The notes: generated by a model not told the origin, from the letters alone. A DNA stretch of 15,157 bases from Actinomycetes bacterium (GCA_023402505.1 JAEYGD010000304.1:1-15157), one strand, 5' to 3'. Shown: positions 5,859-13,380, counted from the first letter of the stretch. Made by a program: numbers and translations.

Positions 5859-6656
5859 TCAGAACGACTCGACGGTCGGGACCAGGTCGGCGTCGACGAC
5901 GATCGGGGCGTGGTCGGAAGGGCCCTTGCCCTTGCGTGCCTCCCGGTCGACGTACGCGGAGCGGACCGCGCGGGCGAACGGTGCCGAGGCGTACACCAGG
6001 TCGATCCGCATGCCCTTGTTCTGGTGGAACATCCCGGCCCGGTAGTCCCAGTAGGTGAACGGGTGGGGGCCCTTCATGGGGGTCGGCACCACGTCGGACA
6101 GGCCCAGGTCGCGCAGCGCGGCGAGCGCGGCCCGCTCGGCGGGCGTGACGTGGGTGGAGTGGGTGAACAGCGCCGGGTCCCACACGTCCGCGTCGGTGGG
6201 GGCCACGTTGAAGTCACCGCACACCGCGAGCGGCAGCCCGCCGGTCAGCTCGACCTCCAACGCGTCCCGCAGGGCCGCGAACCAGGCCAGCTTGTACGCG
6301 TAGTGCGGGTCGTCCGGTGTCCGGCCGTTGGGCACGTACACCGACCAGACCCGCAGCCCGTCGCAGGTGGCGGAGATGGCGCGGGCCTCCGGGTCGGGAA
6401 AGCCGGGCTCGCCCGGGAAGCCGACCGTCACGTCGGACAGCCCCACCCGGGACAGGATGGCGACCCCGTTCCACCGGCCGTCGCTGTGGCTGGCGACGGT
6501 GTAGCCCAGCGCGCCGACCTCGGTGACCGGGAAGGCCCCGTCCGGGCACTTCGTTTCCGGGAGGCAGACGACGTCCGGCTTGGTGCCCTCCAGCCAGTCG
6601 AGCAGCCGGGGCAGGCGGGCCTTCACGGAGTTGACGTTCCACGTCGCCAGGCGCAT
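5859..6656 (-). CDS. xthA: Exodeoxyribonuclease III
   Basis: 265-residue endonuclease/exonuclease/phosphatase-fold enzyme of base excision repair: 3'-5' exonuclease and AP endonuclease on double-stranded DNA. Visible active-site motifs: MRLATWNVNSVKAR (Asn7) at 1-14, LPETKC with catalytic Glu34 at 32-37, SVYVPNGR (Tyr107) at 105-112, GDFNVAP (Asp148, Asn150) at 147-153, the helix-loop region GMRIDLVYAS at 215-224, and SDHAPIV (Asp248, His249) at 247-253. The usual Gln before the catalytic Glu (LQETK) is Pro here. The ATG at 6656 has GGGTGGAGG upstream and gives the typical family length. The gene is convergent with the 66-aa gene, with 73 bp between them and no convincing terminator. It appears to be transcribed on its own. 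Confidence 0.95.
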   Translation of the reverse strand: MRLATWNVNSVKARLPRLLDWLEGTKPDVVCLPETKCPDGAFPVTEVGALGYTVASHSDGRWNGVAILSRVGLSDVTVGFPGEPGFPDPEARAISATCDGLRVWSVYVPNGRTPDDPHYAYKLAWFAALRDALEVELTGGLPLAVCGDFNVAPTDADVWDPALFTHSTHVTPAERAALAALRDLGLSDVVPTPMKGPHPFTYWDYRAGMFHQNKGMRIDLVYASAPFARAVRSAYVDREARKGKGPSDHAPIVVDADLVPTVESF

Positions 6657-6759
6657 GCCTCCACCCTGCCTGATCCGCCGCCAACCCGCCGTCCAGGGGC
6701 GCGGCGCGTGTCGCGCGCTCGCCCGGCCCGGCGCCCCCAGGCCCGCGCGCCGTCCCCGC

Positions 6760-6816
6760 TGATCATGAAGTTAGCGGGGCGACACGCCGATGACGACCCC
6801 GCTAACTTCATGATCA
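6760..6816. repeat. Dispersed palindromic repeat, copy 2
   Basis: Left arm TGATCATGAAGTTAGCGGGG at 6760-6779 and a perfectly complementary right arm at 6797-6816, with a 17-nt loop. Compared with copy 1 at 4674-4728, two positions in the left arm differ (G to A, T to G) and both are matched by complementary changes in the right arm; the loops are unrelated. It lies 62 nt beyond the stop of the PAC2 gene (minus strand) and about 100 nt upstream of the xthA start. A C-rich stretch with no gene (6690-6759) precedes it, as it does copy 1. Confidence 0.9.
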
Positions 6817-6877
6817 ACGAGGGAACGGGTCAACGAGGTTGGGGGCGCGGGTCAGCCGAGTGGAGGGGGTCCGTCCT

Positions 6878-7792
6878 TTACGGGGTGTCGTTGGGGCGGG
6901 TCTGCTCGGCCAGGAAACGCTCCAGCTCGGCGCCGAGTTCCTCGGCGGTCGGCAGCGAGCCGCTGTCGGGGGCGAGCAGGTTCTTCTCGCCCCGTCCCCG
7001 GGCGAAGGCGTCGTACTGCTCCTCCAGCGCCTGGACCAGCGCGGCGGCGTCCTCCGTCTGGGCGACCTGCCGGTCGATCTCCACGCGTACGACCTCGGCG
7101 GCGGCCCGCAGGCCGTCGCGGGGCAGGAGCAGCCCGGTGCTGCGGGAGACGGAGGCGAGCAGCATCTCGGCGGCGGCCGGGTACTCGGTCTGGGCGACGT
7201 AGTGCGGCACGTGCGCGGCGAAGCCCAGCGCGTCGCGGCCCTGCTCGCCGAGGCGGTACTCGAGCAGGTGCCCGACGCTGCCCGGCACCTGCACCCGCTG
7301 CAGCCACGGCTCGTACCCGGCGATGAGGTCGCGCCGGGTGGCGTGCGCGGTGACGCCGGTGGGACGGGTGTGCGGCACCGCCATCGGGATGGCGTTCAGC
7401 CCGACGGTCAGCCGGACGTCCAGCCGCGCGGCGAGCCCGGCGACCGCCGCGACGAAACGCTCCCACTGCAGGTCCGGTTCGGGGCCGGTGAGCAGCAGGA
7501 ACGGGGTTTCGTCGTCGTCGTGGAGCAGGTGCAGCTCCAGCGCCGGGGCGTCGTACGACTCCCAGTGGTCCTCGACGAAGGTCATCACCGGCCGGCGTGA
7601 CCGGTAGTCGAAGAGCTGGTCCAGGTCGAACCGGGCGACCGGCCGTGCCTCCAGCGAGGTGAGCAACTGCTCGCGGGCCAGCCGGGTGGCGTTGCCGGCG
7701 TCGACGAAGCCGGACAGCGCCTGGATCAGGACCGGCTGACCGAGGTCGGGCAGATCGTCGGCGAGTTCGTAGAGCTCGTGTGGGTCGAGCAC
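6878..7792 (-). CDS. PAC2-family protein (proteasome-assembly-chaperone-like)
   Basis: A 304-residue cytoplasmic protein of the PAC2 family, whose eukaryotic members chaperone proteasome assembly; the bacterial role is not established. Recognisable features are the opening LYELADDLPDLGQPVLIQAL, SGFVDAGNATRLAREQLL near 27-44, the segment FDYRSRRPVMTFVEDHW near 61-77, and VGLNAIPMAVPHTRPTGVTAH. The C-terminus is helical and acidic (QALEEQYDAF..., then LPTAEELGAELERFLAEQ). The frame remains open far upstream to 9031, but that part is antisense to the EcsC and 47-aa genes. The GTG at 7792, with GGGAGG nine nucleotides upstream, is the real start. The gene ends with TAA at 6878; palindrome copy 2 lies downstream. 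It is divergent from the 47-aa gene. Confidence 0.87.
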   Translation of the reverse strand: MLDPHELYELADDLPDLGQPVLIQALSGFVDAGNATRLAREQLLTSLEARPVARFDLDQLFDYRSRRPVMTFVEDHWESYDAPALELHLLHDDDETPFLLLTGPEPDLQWERFVAAVAGLAARLDVRLTVGLNAIPMAVPHTRPTGVTAHATRRDLIAGYEPWLQRVQVPGSVGHLLEYRLGEQGRDALGFAAHVPHYVAQTEYPAAAEMLLASVSRSTGLLLPRDGLRAAAEVVRVEIDRQVAQTEDAAALVQALEEQYDAFARGRGEKNLLAPDSGSLPTAEELGAELERFLAEQTRPNDTP

Positions 7793-7911
7793 CGGTGCGG
7801 ACCTCCCTGGGATGTGCCTACGGGTCGCCGCGCGGACGGCACCCGGTTGAGGGAACGTACCCGTAATCCTGATGCATTCCTGCGCGCCCCGTTGCGGGGA
7901 CCGGTGGCGCC

Positions 7912-7964
7912 GGATTGTCCGGACGGATGACTGGGCAATCCCCCGAAAGGGTAGCAACCGGGGG
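7912..7964 (+). promoter_or_regulatory. Possible structured leader / tandem hairpins
   Basis: GGATTGTCC (7912-7920) pairs with GGGCAATCC (7933-7941) as a 9-bp stem with one G-U pair. It is followed by CCCCCG (7940-7945) and CGGGGG (7959-7964) enclosing AAAGGGTAGCAAC; the two stems overlap by two bases, so they could be tandem or alternative. A GGGGTAACCTCCC motif follows. This occupies the 283-bp gap between the divergent PAC2 and 47-aa genes. No known riboswitch class was recognised. Confidence 0.35.
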
Positions 7965-8075
7965 TGGGGTAACCTCCCGCCGGCCACAGTGGACGGTTGC
8001 TCGCCCGGCATCCGGGGTACAGACGTTGTCGCTGCGCGGTACACATGGATACAGGCAGCACGACAGGAGGACGAG

Positions 8076-8219
8076 ATGTCGCTCATGCACCGGATCAGTG
8101 CGTTCCTGCGTTCGCCCAAGGGGCAGCAGCTGATCGACCGGGGTCGCCGGGAGTTGGCCAAGCCGTCCAACCAGCAGAAGCTGAAGGGCCTGGCCGCCAA
8201 GTTCCAGCACCGCCGCTGA
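8076..8219 (+). CDS. Small basic protein of 47 residues, unknown function
   Basis: An ATG at 8076 preceded by a perfect AGGAGG five nucleotides upstream, encoding 47 residues that end at TGA 8217-8219. The product is strongly basic (MSLMHRISAFLRSPKGQQL..., then GRRELAKPSNQQKLKGLAAK) and predicted helical with amphipathic character; there is no signal peptide or transmembrane segment. Family not recognised. The very strong ribosome-binding site and lack of a competing frame support it as real. The EcsC-family gene follows 38 bp downstream on the same strand, so they are probably cotranscribed. It could associate with membranes or nucleic acid by charge, but nothing in the sequence decides this. 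Confidence 0.75.
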   Translation: MSLMHRISAFLRSPKGQQLIDRGRRELAKPSNQQKLKGLAAKFQHRR

Positions 8220-8257
8220 CGCCCGTTCCCCCACCTCAGGCCACCCCGGAGACCTTC

Positions 8258-9037
8258 GTGACCGATGCCGTGCCCACCGACGGCCAGCCCGTCGCCCTCC
8301 CGCCGCAGTCTTCGGCGGGAGTCCCGGCGCCACCGCCCCCGGTCCCGCCGAAGGCGCCACCGGGGGCGCCCGAAACGCCACCGGCCGGGCTCTGGGACCG
8401 GATGCGGGACGACCCGCAGTACGCCCCGGAGCACCTCGCCCTGGAGGCGGTGCGCCGGCTCGGGCCGGAGGCGGCGCAGTGGGCCGGGCGGATCCGGGCC
8501 GAACAGCCCGGCATCTCCGCCGAGATGCTCGCCGAGCAGGCGGTCCGCAAGTTCGTCAACCACGCCCGGCTCTCCGGCGCGGTGTCCGGCGCCGCCGGGC
8601 TGCCCGGCGCGGTGATCGACGTGGGGGTGCTCGCCTGGACGCAGGCCCGGATGGTGCTGCACGTCGCCGCCGCGTACGGGGTGGACGCCACCCACGCCGA
8701 CCGGGCCACCGACCTGCTCGTGCTGCAGAAGGTGCACAAGGCCGCGCAGAGCGCCCGGCTCGCGCTCGGGGTGGCCGCCGGCCGGGAGCGCGCCGGCGCG
8801 CTCTTCGGCTCCAGCAGCCAGGCCCCGCTGGGCCGGGTGATGCTCCGGCTCGGCGTGCGGCTGGCCCAGATGGCCGGCGTACGCGCGGCGAAGCGGGTCT
8901 TCGCGAAGGTCGTGCCCGGCGCCGCCATCATCCTGGGCACCTGGGCCAACTCCTCGGCCACGAAGGACCTGGCCGTGCGGTCCCGCGCGCTCTACCGGCA
9001 GCACGGTGGCGGCCTGCCGGAGCAGCGGCACGCCTGA
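8258..9037 (+). CDS. EcsC-family protein
   Basis: 259 residues from GTG 8258, which has GGAG six nucleotides upstream. The N-terminus (about 11-43) is a proline-rich disordered stretch. From about 55 onward the protein is helical and resembles EcsC: LALEAVRRLGPEAAQWAGR, then AVRKFVNHARLSGAVSGAAG (95-114), the hydrophobic region LPGAVIDVGVLAWTQARMVL (115-134), AAAYGVDATHADRATDLLVL, and a second hydrophobic stretch FAKVVPGAAIILGTWANSS (215-233). EcsC domains occur in proteins associated with ABC transporters or membranes in Bacillus; the actinobacterial role is unknown. It follows the 47-aa gene and is convergent with the SGNH hydrolase gene, with only 9 bp between stops. Upstream in-frame codons run through the 47-aa gene and were rejected. 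Confidence 0.8.
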   Translation: MTDAVPTDGQPVALPPQSSAGVPAPPPPVPPKAPPGAPETPPAGLWDRMRDDPQYAPEHLALEAVRRLGPEAAQWAGRIRAEQPGISAEMLAEQAVRKFVNHARLSGAVSGAAGLPGAVIDVGVLAWTQARMVLHVAAAYGVDATHADRATDLLVLQKVHKAAQSARLALGVAAGRERAGALFGSSSQAPLGRVMLRLGVRLAQMAGVRAAKRVFAKVVPGAAIILGTWANSSATKDLAVRSRALYRQHGGGLPEQRHA

Positions 9038-9046
9038 GCCGTCCGG

Positions 9047-9895
9047 TCAGGTCGCCCGCCCCCAGGCGCGCCAGGTGACCTCGGCGATCCGGTCCTGCCC
9101 GGCGGCGTTGGGGTGGAACCAGTCGATCGGGTTGACCAGGTCCAGCGTGAACCGCACCCGGTGCACGGCCCCGCTGTCGTAGCGGCAGCGGGAGCCGTAC
9201 GCCTTGCAGGCGGCGGCGAGTTGGGTGTTGTAGTCCTTGACGCGTTCGCGTACGGCCGTCCGGCGGGCCCGGTCCAGCGGGTCCGTCGAGGTCGGGTCCT
9301 TCAGCAGCGCCGGGCAGATGCCCCGGTTCCAGGCCCGTACGGCCCGCCCGTCGGTGTGCCCGACCTCCCACAGCCGGTACAGGTCCGGGAGGCTCACCAC
9401 CAGCACCCGCGCCTTCGGCCGCTTCTTGCGCAGCACCCGCAGCCCGCGGTCCACCTGGCTGCGGAACGTCGTCACCGGCGTCATCGACTCGACCCCGCCG
9501 CGGCAGGCGTCGTTCGCGCCGATGAGCACCGTCACCCGGTCGGGCCGGTCCTGGACCGCCCGCTCCGCCTGGGCGGCGAGGTCGCCGGCCCGGGCGCCCA
9601 CCCGGGCGTGGTTGACGGCCCGGCCGCGCGCCACCTGCTCCTGGTCGAGCAGCCGCCGGTAGTGGCTGTCCACCCGCAGGCCGTCGCCAGTCGACCAGGA
9701 GTTGCGCTGGCAGGACGTGAGGACCAGGCAGGAGCCGAAGCCGGCGGTGATCGAGTCGCCGAGGGCGGCGATCCCGCCCGTCCCGGGCGCCGGCGACTCC
9801 CGGGTGGGCCGGGGTGACGCCTCACCGCCGCTCTCGCAGGCGAGCGCGACGAGCGCGAGCAGGCAGGCGACGGCGGTGACCCAGCGTCGAGGCAT
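9047..9895 (-). CDS. Exported SGNH/GDSL-family hydrolase (possible lipoprotein)
   Basis: 282-residue secreted esterase/lipase-like hydrolase. The N-terminus MPRRWVTAVACLLALVALAC is a signal peptide ending at Cys20, a possible lipid-attachment cysteine, although the lipobox (ALAC) is imperfect. A Pro/Ser linker follows. SGNH blocks are clear: GDS with nucleophile Ser48 in IAALGDSITAGFG (42-54), Gly in ARVGARAGD (97-105), Asn128 in LIGANDAC, and the Asp258/His261 pair in IDWFHPN. Six further cysteines (56, 62, 131, 194, 230, 237) could form three disulfides, fitting an extracytoplasmic enzyme. The ATG at 9895 has GGGGAAGAG just upstream; a TTG at 9916 in the same frame is a weaker choice. Natural substrate unknown. 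The 180 bp upstream to the next gene holds a TAGAGT-like -10 on the minus strand and nothing else I can name. Confidence 0.9.
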   Translation of the reverse strand: MPRRWVTAVACLLALVALACESGGEASPRPTRESPAPGTGGIAALGDSITAGFGSCLVLTSCQRNSWSTGDGLRVDSHYRRLLDQEQVARGRAVNHARVGARAGDLAAQAERAVQDRPDRVTVLIGANDACRGGVESMTPVTTFRSQVDRGLRVLRKKRPKARVLVVSLPDLYRLWEVGHTDGRAVRAWNRGICPALLKDPTSTDPLDRARRTAVRERVKDYNTQLAAACKAYGSRCRYDSGAVHRVRFTLDLVNPIDWFHPNAAGQDRIAEVTWRAWGRAT

Positions 9896-10096
9896 GACTC
9901 TTCCCCAGTCGGCCAAGCGGAGAGCGACAGCTCGGTAACTCTATGCGCGCACCGGTGGGGCCGGCCGTTGCTGTCGGGTATGCGGCAGAGACCTGTCGTC
10001 GCCCGGGCCGGCGTGGTAATCCCCGGGTGCCTTCCGAACCGGTGGTCCGCGCGGTCGATCGCGGTTAAGCGAGCGGCGGGTGGGTAGGTCGGGGTG

Positions 10097-10360
10097 ATGA
10101 CGAGATCGCAGCCCCGGCGCGCCCGTGGCACGGTCGGCCACGCCTACAGCGCGCTCAACCTCCGCCTCGTGCTCGCCACGTTCGGCCTGGTGACCATGAC
10201 CATCTTCGCCGTGCTCGCCTTCGGCGCCGACCTGGCCTGGCTGGGCGTGCTCTGTGCCGTCCTCGCGGTGGTCGCCGTCGTCGACCTGGTGATCATCCAG
10301 CGCCGCCGTGCCGCGCGCCGCCGGGAGGAACCGGGCGCACGGCACTCGCTGTTCGAGTGA
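10097..10360 (+). CDS. Small two-helix membrane protein, DUF6343-like
   Basis: 87 residues from ATG 10097 (a GTG immediately before it is an alternative). A basic N-terminus RSQPRRARGTVGHAYSALNL leads into two transmembrane segments, about 23-44 (LRLVLATFGLVTMTIFAVLA) and 47-69 (LAWLGVLCAVLAVVAVVDLV), followed by a basic tail IIQRRRAARRREE. The pattern of Ser-Ala-Leu-x-LRLVLA followed by a short second helix resembles actinobacterial DUF6343 proteins; this match is from memory. The stop is 12 nt before the aldehyde dehydrogenase ATG, which has its own AGGAG, so the two are probably cotranscribed. Function unknown. Confidence 0.75.
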   Translation: MTRSQPRRARGTVGHAYSALNLRLVLATFGLVTMTIFAVLAFGADLAWLGVLCAVLAVVAVVDLVIIQRRRAARRREEPGARHSLFE

Positions 10361-10372
10361 CAGGAGTACGAC

Positions 10373-11788
10373 ATGGCCATCGCCACCATCAACCCCGCCA
10401 CCGGACAGACCCTCAAGACGTACGAGGCGATGTCGGCCGAGCAGGTCGGCGACGCCATCGGCCGGGCGGACCTCGCGTACCGGCAGTTGCGTGACACCAC
10501 CGTCGAGCAGCGCGGGCGCTGGCTGACCGCCGCCGCGGACCTGCTCGAGGCCGAGCGCGACGACACCGCGCGGCTGATGACCACGGAGATGGGCAAGACG
10601 TACGCAGCCGCCCGGGCCGAGGTGACCAAGTGCGCCGCCGCCTGCCGGTTCTACGCGGCGAAGGCGCCCGGATTCCTCGCCGACGAGCCCGCCGACGCCG
10701 GCGCCGTCAACGCCGCCCGGGCGTTCGTCCGCTACCAGCCGATCGGGCCGGTGCTCGCGGTGATGCCCTGGAACTTCCCGCTCTGGCAGGTGCTGCGCTT
10801 CGCCGCCCCGGCGTTGATGGCCGGCAACACCGGCCTGCTCAAGCACGCCTCCAACGTCCCGCAGACCGCCCTGTACCTGGAGGACCTGTTCCGCCGGGCA
10901 GGCTTCCCGGAAGGGGCGTTCACCACCCTGCTGGTCGGCTCTGACGCGGTCGACGCCGTCCTCAGCGACCCCCGGGTCCGGGCCGCCACGCTGACCGGCA
11001 GCGAACGCGCCGGGCGCTCCATCGCCCAGATCGCCGGCCGGGAGCTGAAGAAGACGGTGCTGGAACTGGGCGGCAGCGACCCGTTCGTGGTGATGCCCTC
11101 CGCCGACCTGGACCGGGCCGCCGAGGTCGCCACCACCGCCCGCTGCCAGAACAACGGCCAGTCGTGCATCGCCGCCAAACGCTTCATCGTGCACACCGAG
11201 GTGTTCGACGCCTTCGCCGAACGGTTCGCCGCCCGGATGTCCGCCCTGCGGGTCGGCGACCCGATGGACGACGCGACCGACGTGGGGCCGCTGGCCAGCG
11301 AGGGCGGCCGGCACGAGATCCACGCCCAGGTGCGCGACGCCGTCGACAAGGGCGCCACCGTCCTCTGCGGCGGCGAGAAGCCGGCGGGGGAGGGCTGGTA
11401 CTACCCGCCGACCGTCGTGACCGACCTGACGCCGGGGATGCGGATGTGGGCCGAGGAGGTCTTCGGCCCGGTCGCCGGGCTGTACCGGGTCTCGTCGTAC
11501 GACGAGGCGATCGAGGTCGCCAACGGCACGGCGTTCGGTCTCGGCTCCAACGCCTGGACCCGGGACCCGGACGAGCAGGAGCGCTTCGCCCGCGACCTGG
11601 ACGCCGGCAACGTCTTCGTCAACGGGATGACGACGTCCTTCCCGGAGCTGCCGTTCGGTGGTGTGAAGAACTCCGGCTACGGGCGGGAACTGTCCGCGCT
11701 GGGCATGCGCGAGTTCTGCAACACCAAGACCGTCTGGGTCGGCGGCGAAGGCGGGAGCACCGCGTCGGCCGGGGCGCACGCCGAGTGA
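10373..11788 (+). CDS. gabD: NAD(P)-dependent succinate-semialdehyde-type aldehyde dehydrogenase
   Basis: 471-residue aldehyde dehydrogenase that most resembles GabD-type succinate-semialdehyde dehydrogenases, which oxidise succinate semialdehyde to succinate in the GABA shunt. Key features: INPATGQTLKTYEAM at 6-20, MPWNFP with oxyanion Asn134 at 131-136, cofactor lysine in GLLKHASNVP (Lys157), Rossmann loop LTGSERAGRSI at 207-217, catalytic base Glu231 in LELGGSDPFVV, nucleophile Cys265 in NNGQSCIAAKRF, EEVFGPV for cofactor ribose contact, and the C-terminal LPFGGVKNSGYGREL. The ATG at 10373 has AGGAG six nucleotides upstream. The gene lies 12 nt after the DUF6343-like gene and 56 nt before the LLM oxidoreductase gene. 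No GABA transaminase is nearby, so exact substrate specificity is inferred from family likeness. Confidence 0.9.
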   Translation: MAIATINPATGQTLKTYEAMSAEQVGDAIGRADLAYRQLRDTTVEQRGRWLTAAADLLEAERDDTARLMTTEMGKTYAAARAEVTKCAAACRFYAAKAPGFLADEPADAGAVNAARAFVRYQPIGPVLAVMPWNFPLWQVLRFAAPALMAGNTGLLKHASNVPQTALYLEDLFRRAGFPEGAFTTLLVGSDAVDAVLSDPRVRAATLTGSERAGRSIAQIAGRELKKTVLELGGSDPFVVMPSADLDRAAEVATTARCQNNGQSCIAAKRFIVHTEVFDAFAERFAARMSALRVGDPMDDATDVGPLASEGGRHEIHAQVRDAVDKGATVLCGGEKPAGEGWYYPPTVVTDLTPGMRMWAEEVFGPVAGLYRVSSYDEAIEVANGTAFGLGSNAWTRDPDEQERFARDLDAGNVFVNGMTTSFPELPFGGVKNSGYGRELSALGMREFCNTKTVWVGGEGGSTASAGAHAE

Positions 11789-11844
11789 GGCGTTGACCGC
11801 AGCCCCTGCTTACCGGTCCGGCCGGGTGGGTACGGAACGACGCC

Positions 11845-12810
11845 ATGACGGTGTTCGCCTTCCACGCGTCCCACGAGCAGATCCACCCCCGCGCCCTGCT
11901 GGACGCGGTGGTGCACGCCGAGCGGGCCGGCTTCGGCGCGGCCATGTGCTCGGACCACTTCTCCCCGTGGAGCGCCCGCCAGGGCCACTCCGGGTTCGCC
12001 TGGTCCTGGCTGGGCGCCGCCCTACAGGCCACGAACCTGTCGTTCGGTGTGGTCAACGCGCCCGGGCAGCGGTACCACCCGGCGATCGTCGCGCAGGCCA
12101 TCGGCACCCTCGCCGCCATGTACCCGGGCCGCTTCTGGGCCGCCCTCGGCACCGGCGAGGCCGCGAACGAGCACATCACCGGTGACGGATGGCCCCGCAA
12201 GGACGTCCGTAATGCGCGGCTGCGCGAGTGCGTCGACGTCATCCGCGCGCTCCTCGCCGGCGAGGAGGTCAGCCACGACGGCCTGGTCCGGGTCGACCGG
12301 GCGCGGCTGTGGACCCGGCCGGAGGAGCCGCCCGCGCTGGTCGGCGCGGCGGTCAGTGTCGAGACCGCACGCTGGTGCGCCGGGTGGGCCGACGGCCTGA
12401 TCACCGTCAACGCGCCCGTGGACCACCTGCGGCGCATGATCGACGCGTACCGGGACGCCGGTGGGCGCGGGCCCCTGCACCTTCAGGTGCACGTCAGCTG
12501 GGCGCCCGACGAGGCCGACGCCGAGGCGGTCGCGCACGAGCAGTGGCGCAGCAACGTCTTCGCGCCGCCGGTCTGCTGGGACCTGGAGACCCCCGAGCAC
12601 TTCGACGTGGTCTCCGCCGACGTGCCGATGGCGAAGGTGCGCGAGGTCGTCAACGTCTCCGCCGACCTGGGCCGGCACGTCGGCTGGCTGGAGGAGTACG
12701 TCGAACTCGGCTTCGACCAGATCGCCCTGCACCACGTGGGACAGGAGCAGCGGGAGTTCATCGACACCTTCGGCGCGGAGGTGCTGCCGAAGCTGCGTAC
12801 CGCCGGGTGA
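11845..12810 (+). CDS. LLM-class flavin-dependent oxidoreductase (TIGR03885-like)
   Basis: 321-residue luciferase-like TIM-barrel oxidoreductase. FAFHASHEQIHPRALLDAV (4-22), SDHFSPW (36-42), QGHSGFAWSWLGAALQAT (46-63), APGQRYHPAIVAQAI (72-86) and PGRFWAALGTGEAANEHITG (94-113) closely follow the TIGR03885 subfamily, annotated as probably using FMN/flavin and not F420. The C-terminal LEEYVELGFDQIALHHVG is the last barrel strand region. The substrate is unknown. The ATG at 11845 gives the normal family start; only a weak GGAA ribosome-binding site precedes it. The 56-bp gap after the aldehyde dehydrogenase gene allows cotranscription, and the gene ends convergently with the GNAT gene across a 19-bp gap that contains a hairpin. 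Confidence 0.9.
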   Translation: MTVFAFHASHEQIHPRALLDAVVHAERAGFGAAMCSDHFSPWSARQGHSGFAWSWLGAALQATNLSFGVVNAPGQRYHPAIVAQAIGTLAAMYPGRFWAALGTGEAANEHITGDGWPRKDVRNARLRECVDVIRALLAGEEVSHDGLVRVDRARLWTRPEEPPALVGAAVSVETARWCAGWADGLITVNAPVDHLRRMIDAYRDAGGRGPLHLQVHVSWAPDEADAEAVAHEQWRSNVFAPPVCWDLETPEHFDVVSADVPMAKVREVVNVSADLGRHVGWLEEYVELGFDQIALHHVGQEQREFIDTFGAEVLPKLRTAG

Positions 12811-12824
12811 CCGGGCGGGCCCGG
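12811..12824. terminator. Bidirectional hairpin between convergent genes
   Basis: CCGGGC-GG-GCCCGG, a perfect GC palindrome that begins immediately after the LLM oxidoreductase stop and ends 5 bp before the GNAT gene stop. Its place between two convergent stops suits a two-way terminator. There is no U-tract. Confidence 0.5.
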
Positions 12825-12829
12825 TCGGC

Positions 12830-13366
12830 TCAGTCCAGCCGCCGGGCCAGCACCTGCCCGGGCCACGGCTCCCGGCCGGGCCGGCGCACCGTGAACGGCT
12901 CGGTACGGGTGAAGCCCTGCCGCTCGTACCAGCGCACCAGCGCGCCGTCACCGCCGGCGTAGCAGTCCACCCGCAGCAGGCCGACACCACGCTCCCGGCC
13001 CAGGTCCGCCGCGTGATCGAGCAGCCGTCCGCCGATTCCGTGCCCGGCGTACGCCCGGTCGGTGACCAGCAGGTTCACGTACAGCTCGGGTTCGGTGGCG
13101 GGTGGCACGTACTCGGTGGCGGCGCCGACGACGAGAGCGCCCACCGGCCGCCCGCCGAGCTGGGCCAGCCACAGCCCGCCGCCGGACGCCCACGCCTGCG
13201 CCTGGCCGACGCGCCGCGGATCGGCCGACGCGGGTCCGGTGCCCCACTGGCCGGTGCGCCCGTGCGCGACCAGCCAGGCGGTGGCGTCGTCGAGCAGCCG
13301 CAGCACGGCCGTCGCGCCCGAAGGCCCACCGGCCGGCAGGAGAAGAAGATCGTCCACGACCCCCAT
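12830..13366 (-). CDS. GNAT-family N-acetyltransferase
   Basis: 178-residue acetyl-CoA-dependent acetyltransferase fold. Motif A is LYVNLLVTDRAYAGHGIGGRLLDHA (split here at 95-119), with the acetyl-CoA pyrophosphate loop at YAGHGIG (106-112). Motif B region is GVGLLRVDCYAGGDGALVRW and YERQGFTRTEPF (147-158), which supplies the common C-terminal Tyr. The acceptor substrate cannot be told. The ATG at 13366 is used; a GTG at 13357 with AGGA eight nucleotides upstream is an equally plausible start and would remove three residues. The gene lies downstream of the MFS gene on the same strand, but 372 bp of repeat-rich non-coding DNA separates them, so it is probably not in one operon. Confidence 0.87.
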   Translation of the reverse strand: MGVVDDLLLLPAGGPSGATAVLRLLDDATAWLVAHGRTGQWGTGPASADPRRVGQAQAWASGGGLWLAQLGGRPVGALVVGAATEYVPPATEPELYVNLLVTDRAYAGHGIGGRLLDHAADLGRERGVGLLRVDCYAGGDGALVRWYERQGFTRTEPFTVRRPGREPWPGQVLARRLD

Positions 13367-13380
13367 CCTGCTACGCCCAC

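Noticed and set aside
5469..7202. 577-residue plus-strand frame starting at ATG 5469
   Set aside because: It is antisense to xthA and PAC2 and crosses a palindrome; no domain is visible.
7912..7980. Cyclic-di-AMP or cyclic-di-GMP riboswitch
   Set aside because: Fragments such as GAAAGGG and GGGGTAACC are suggestive, but the conserved cores of those classes are not present in order.
7793..9031. N-terminal extension of the PAC2 frame to 717 residues (minus strand)
   Set aside because: The extra part is antisense to the EcsC and 47-aa genes and low in complexity; GTG 7792 has a good ribosome-binding site and starts the family domain.
9941..11779. 612-residue frame antisense to the aldehyde dehydrogenase
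   Set aside because: His/Gly/Arg-rich mirror of a well-recognised gene; a typical high-GC shadow frame.
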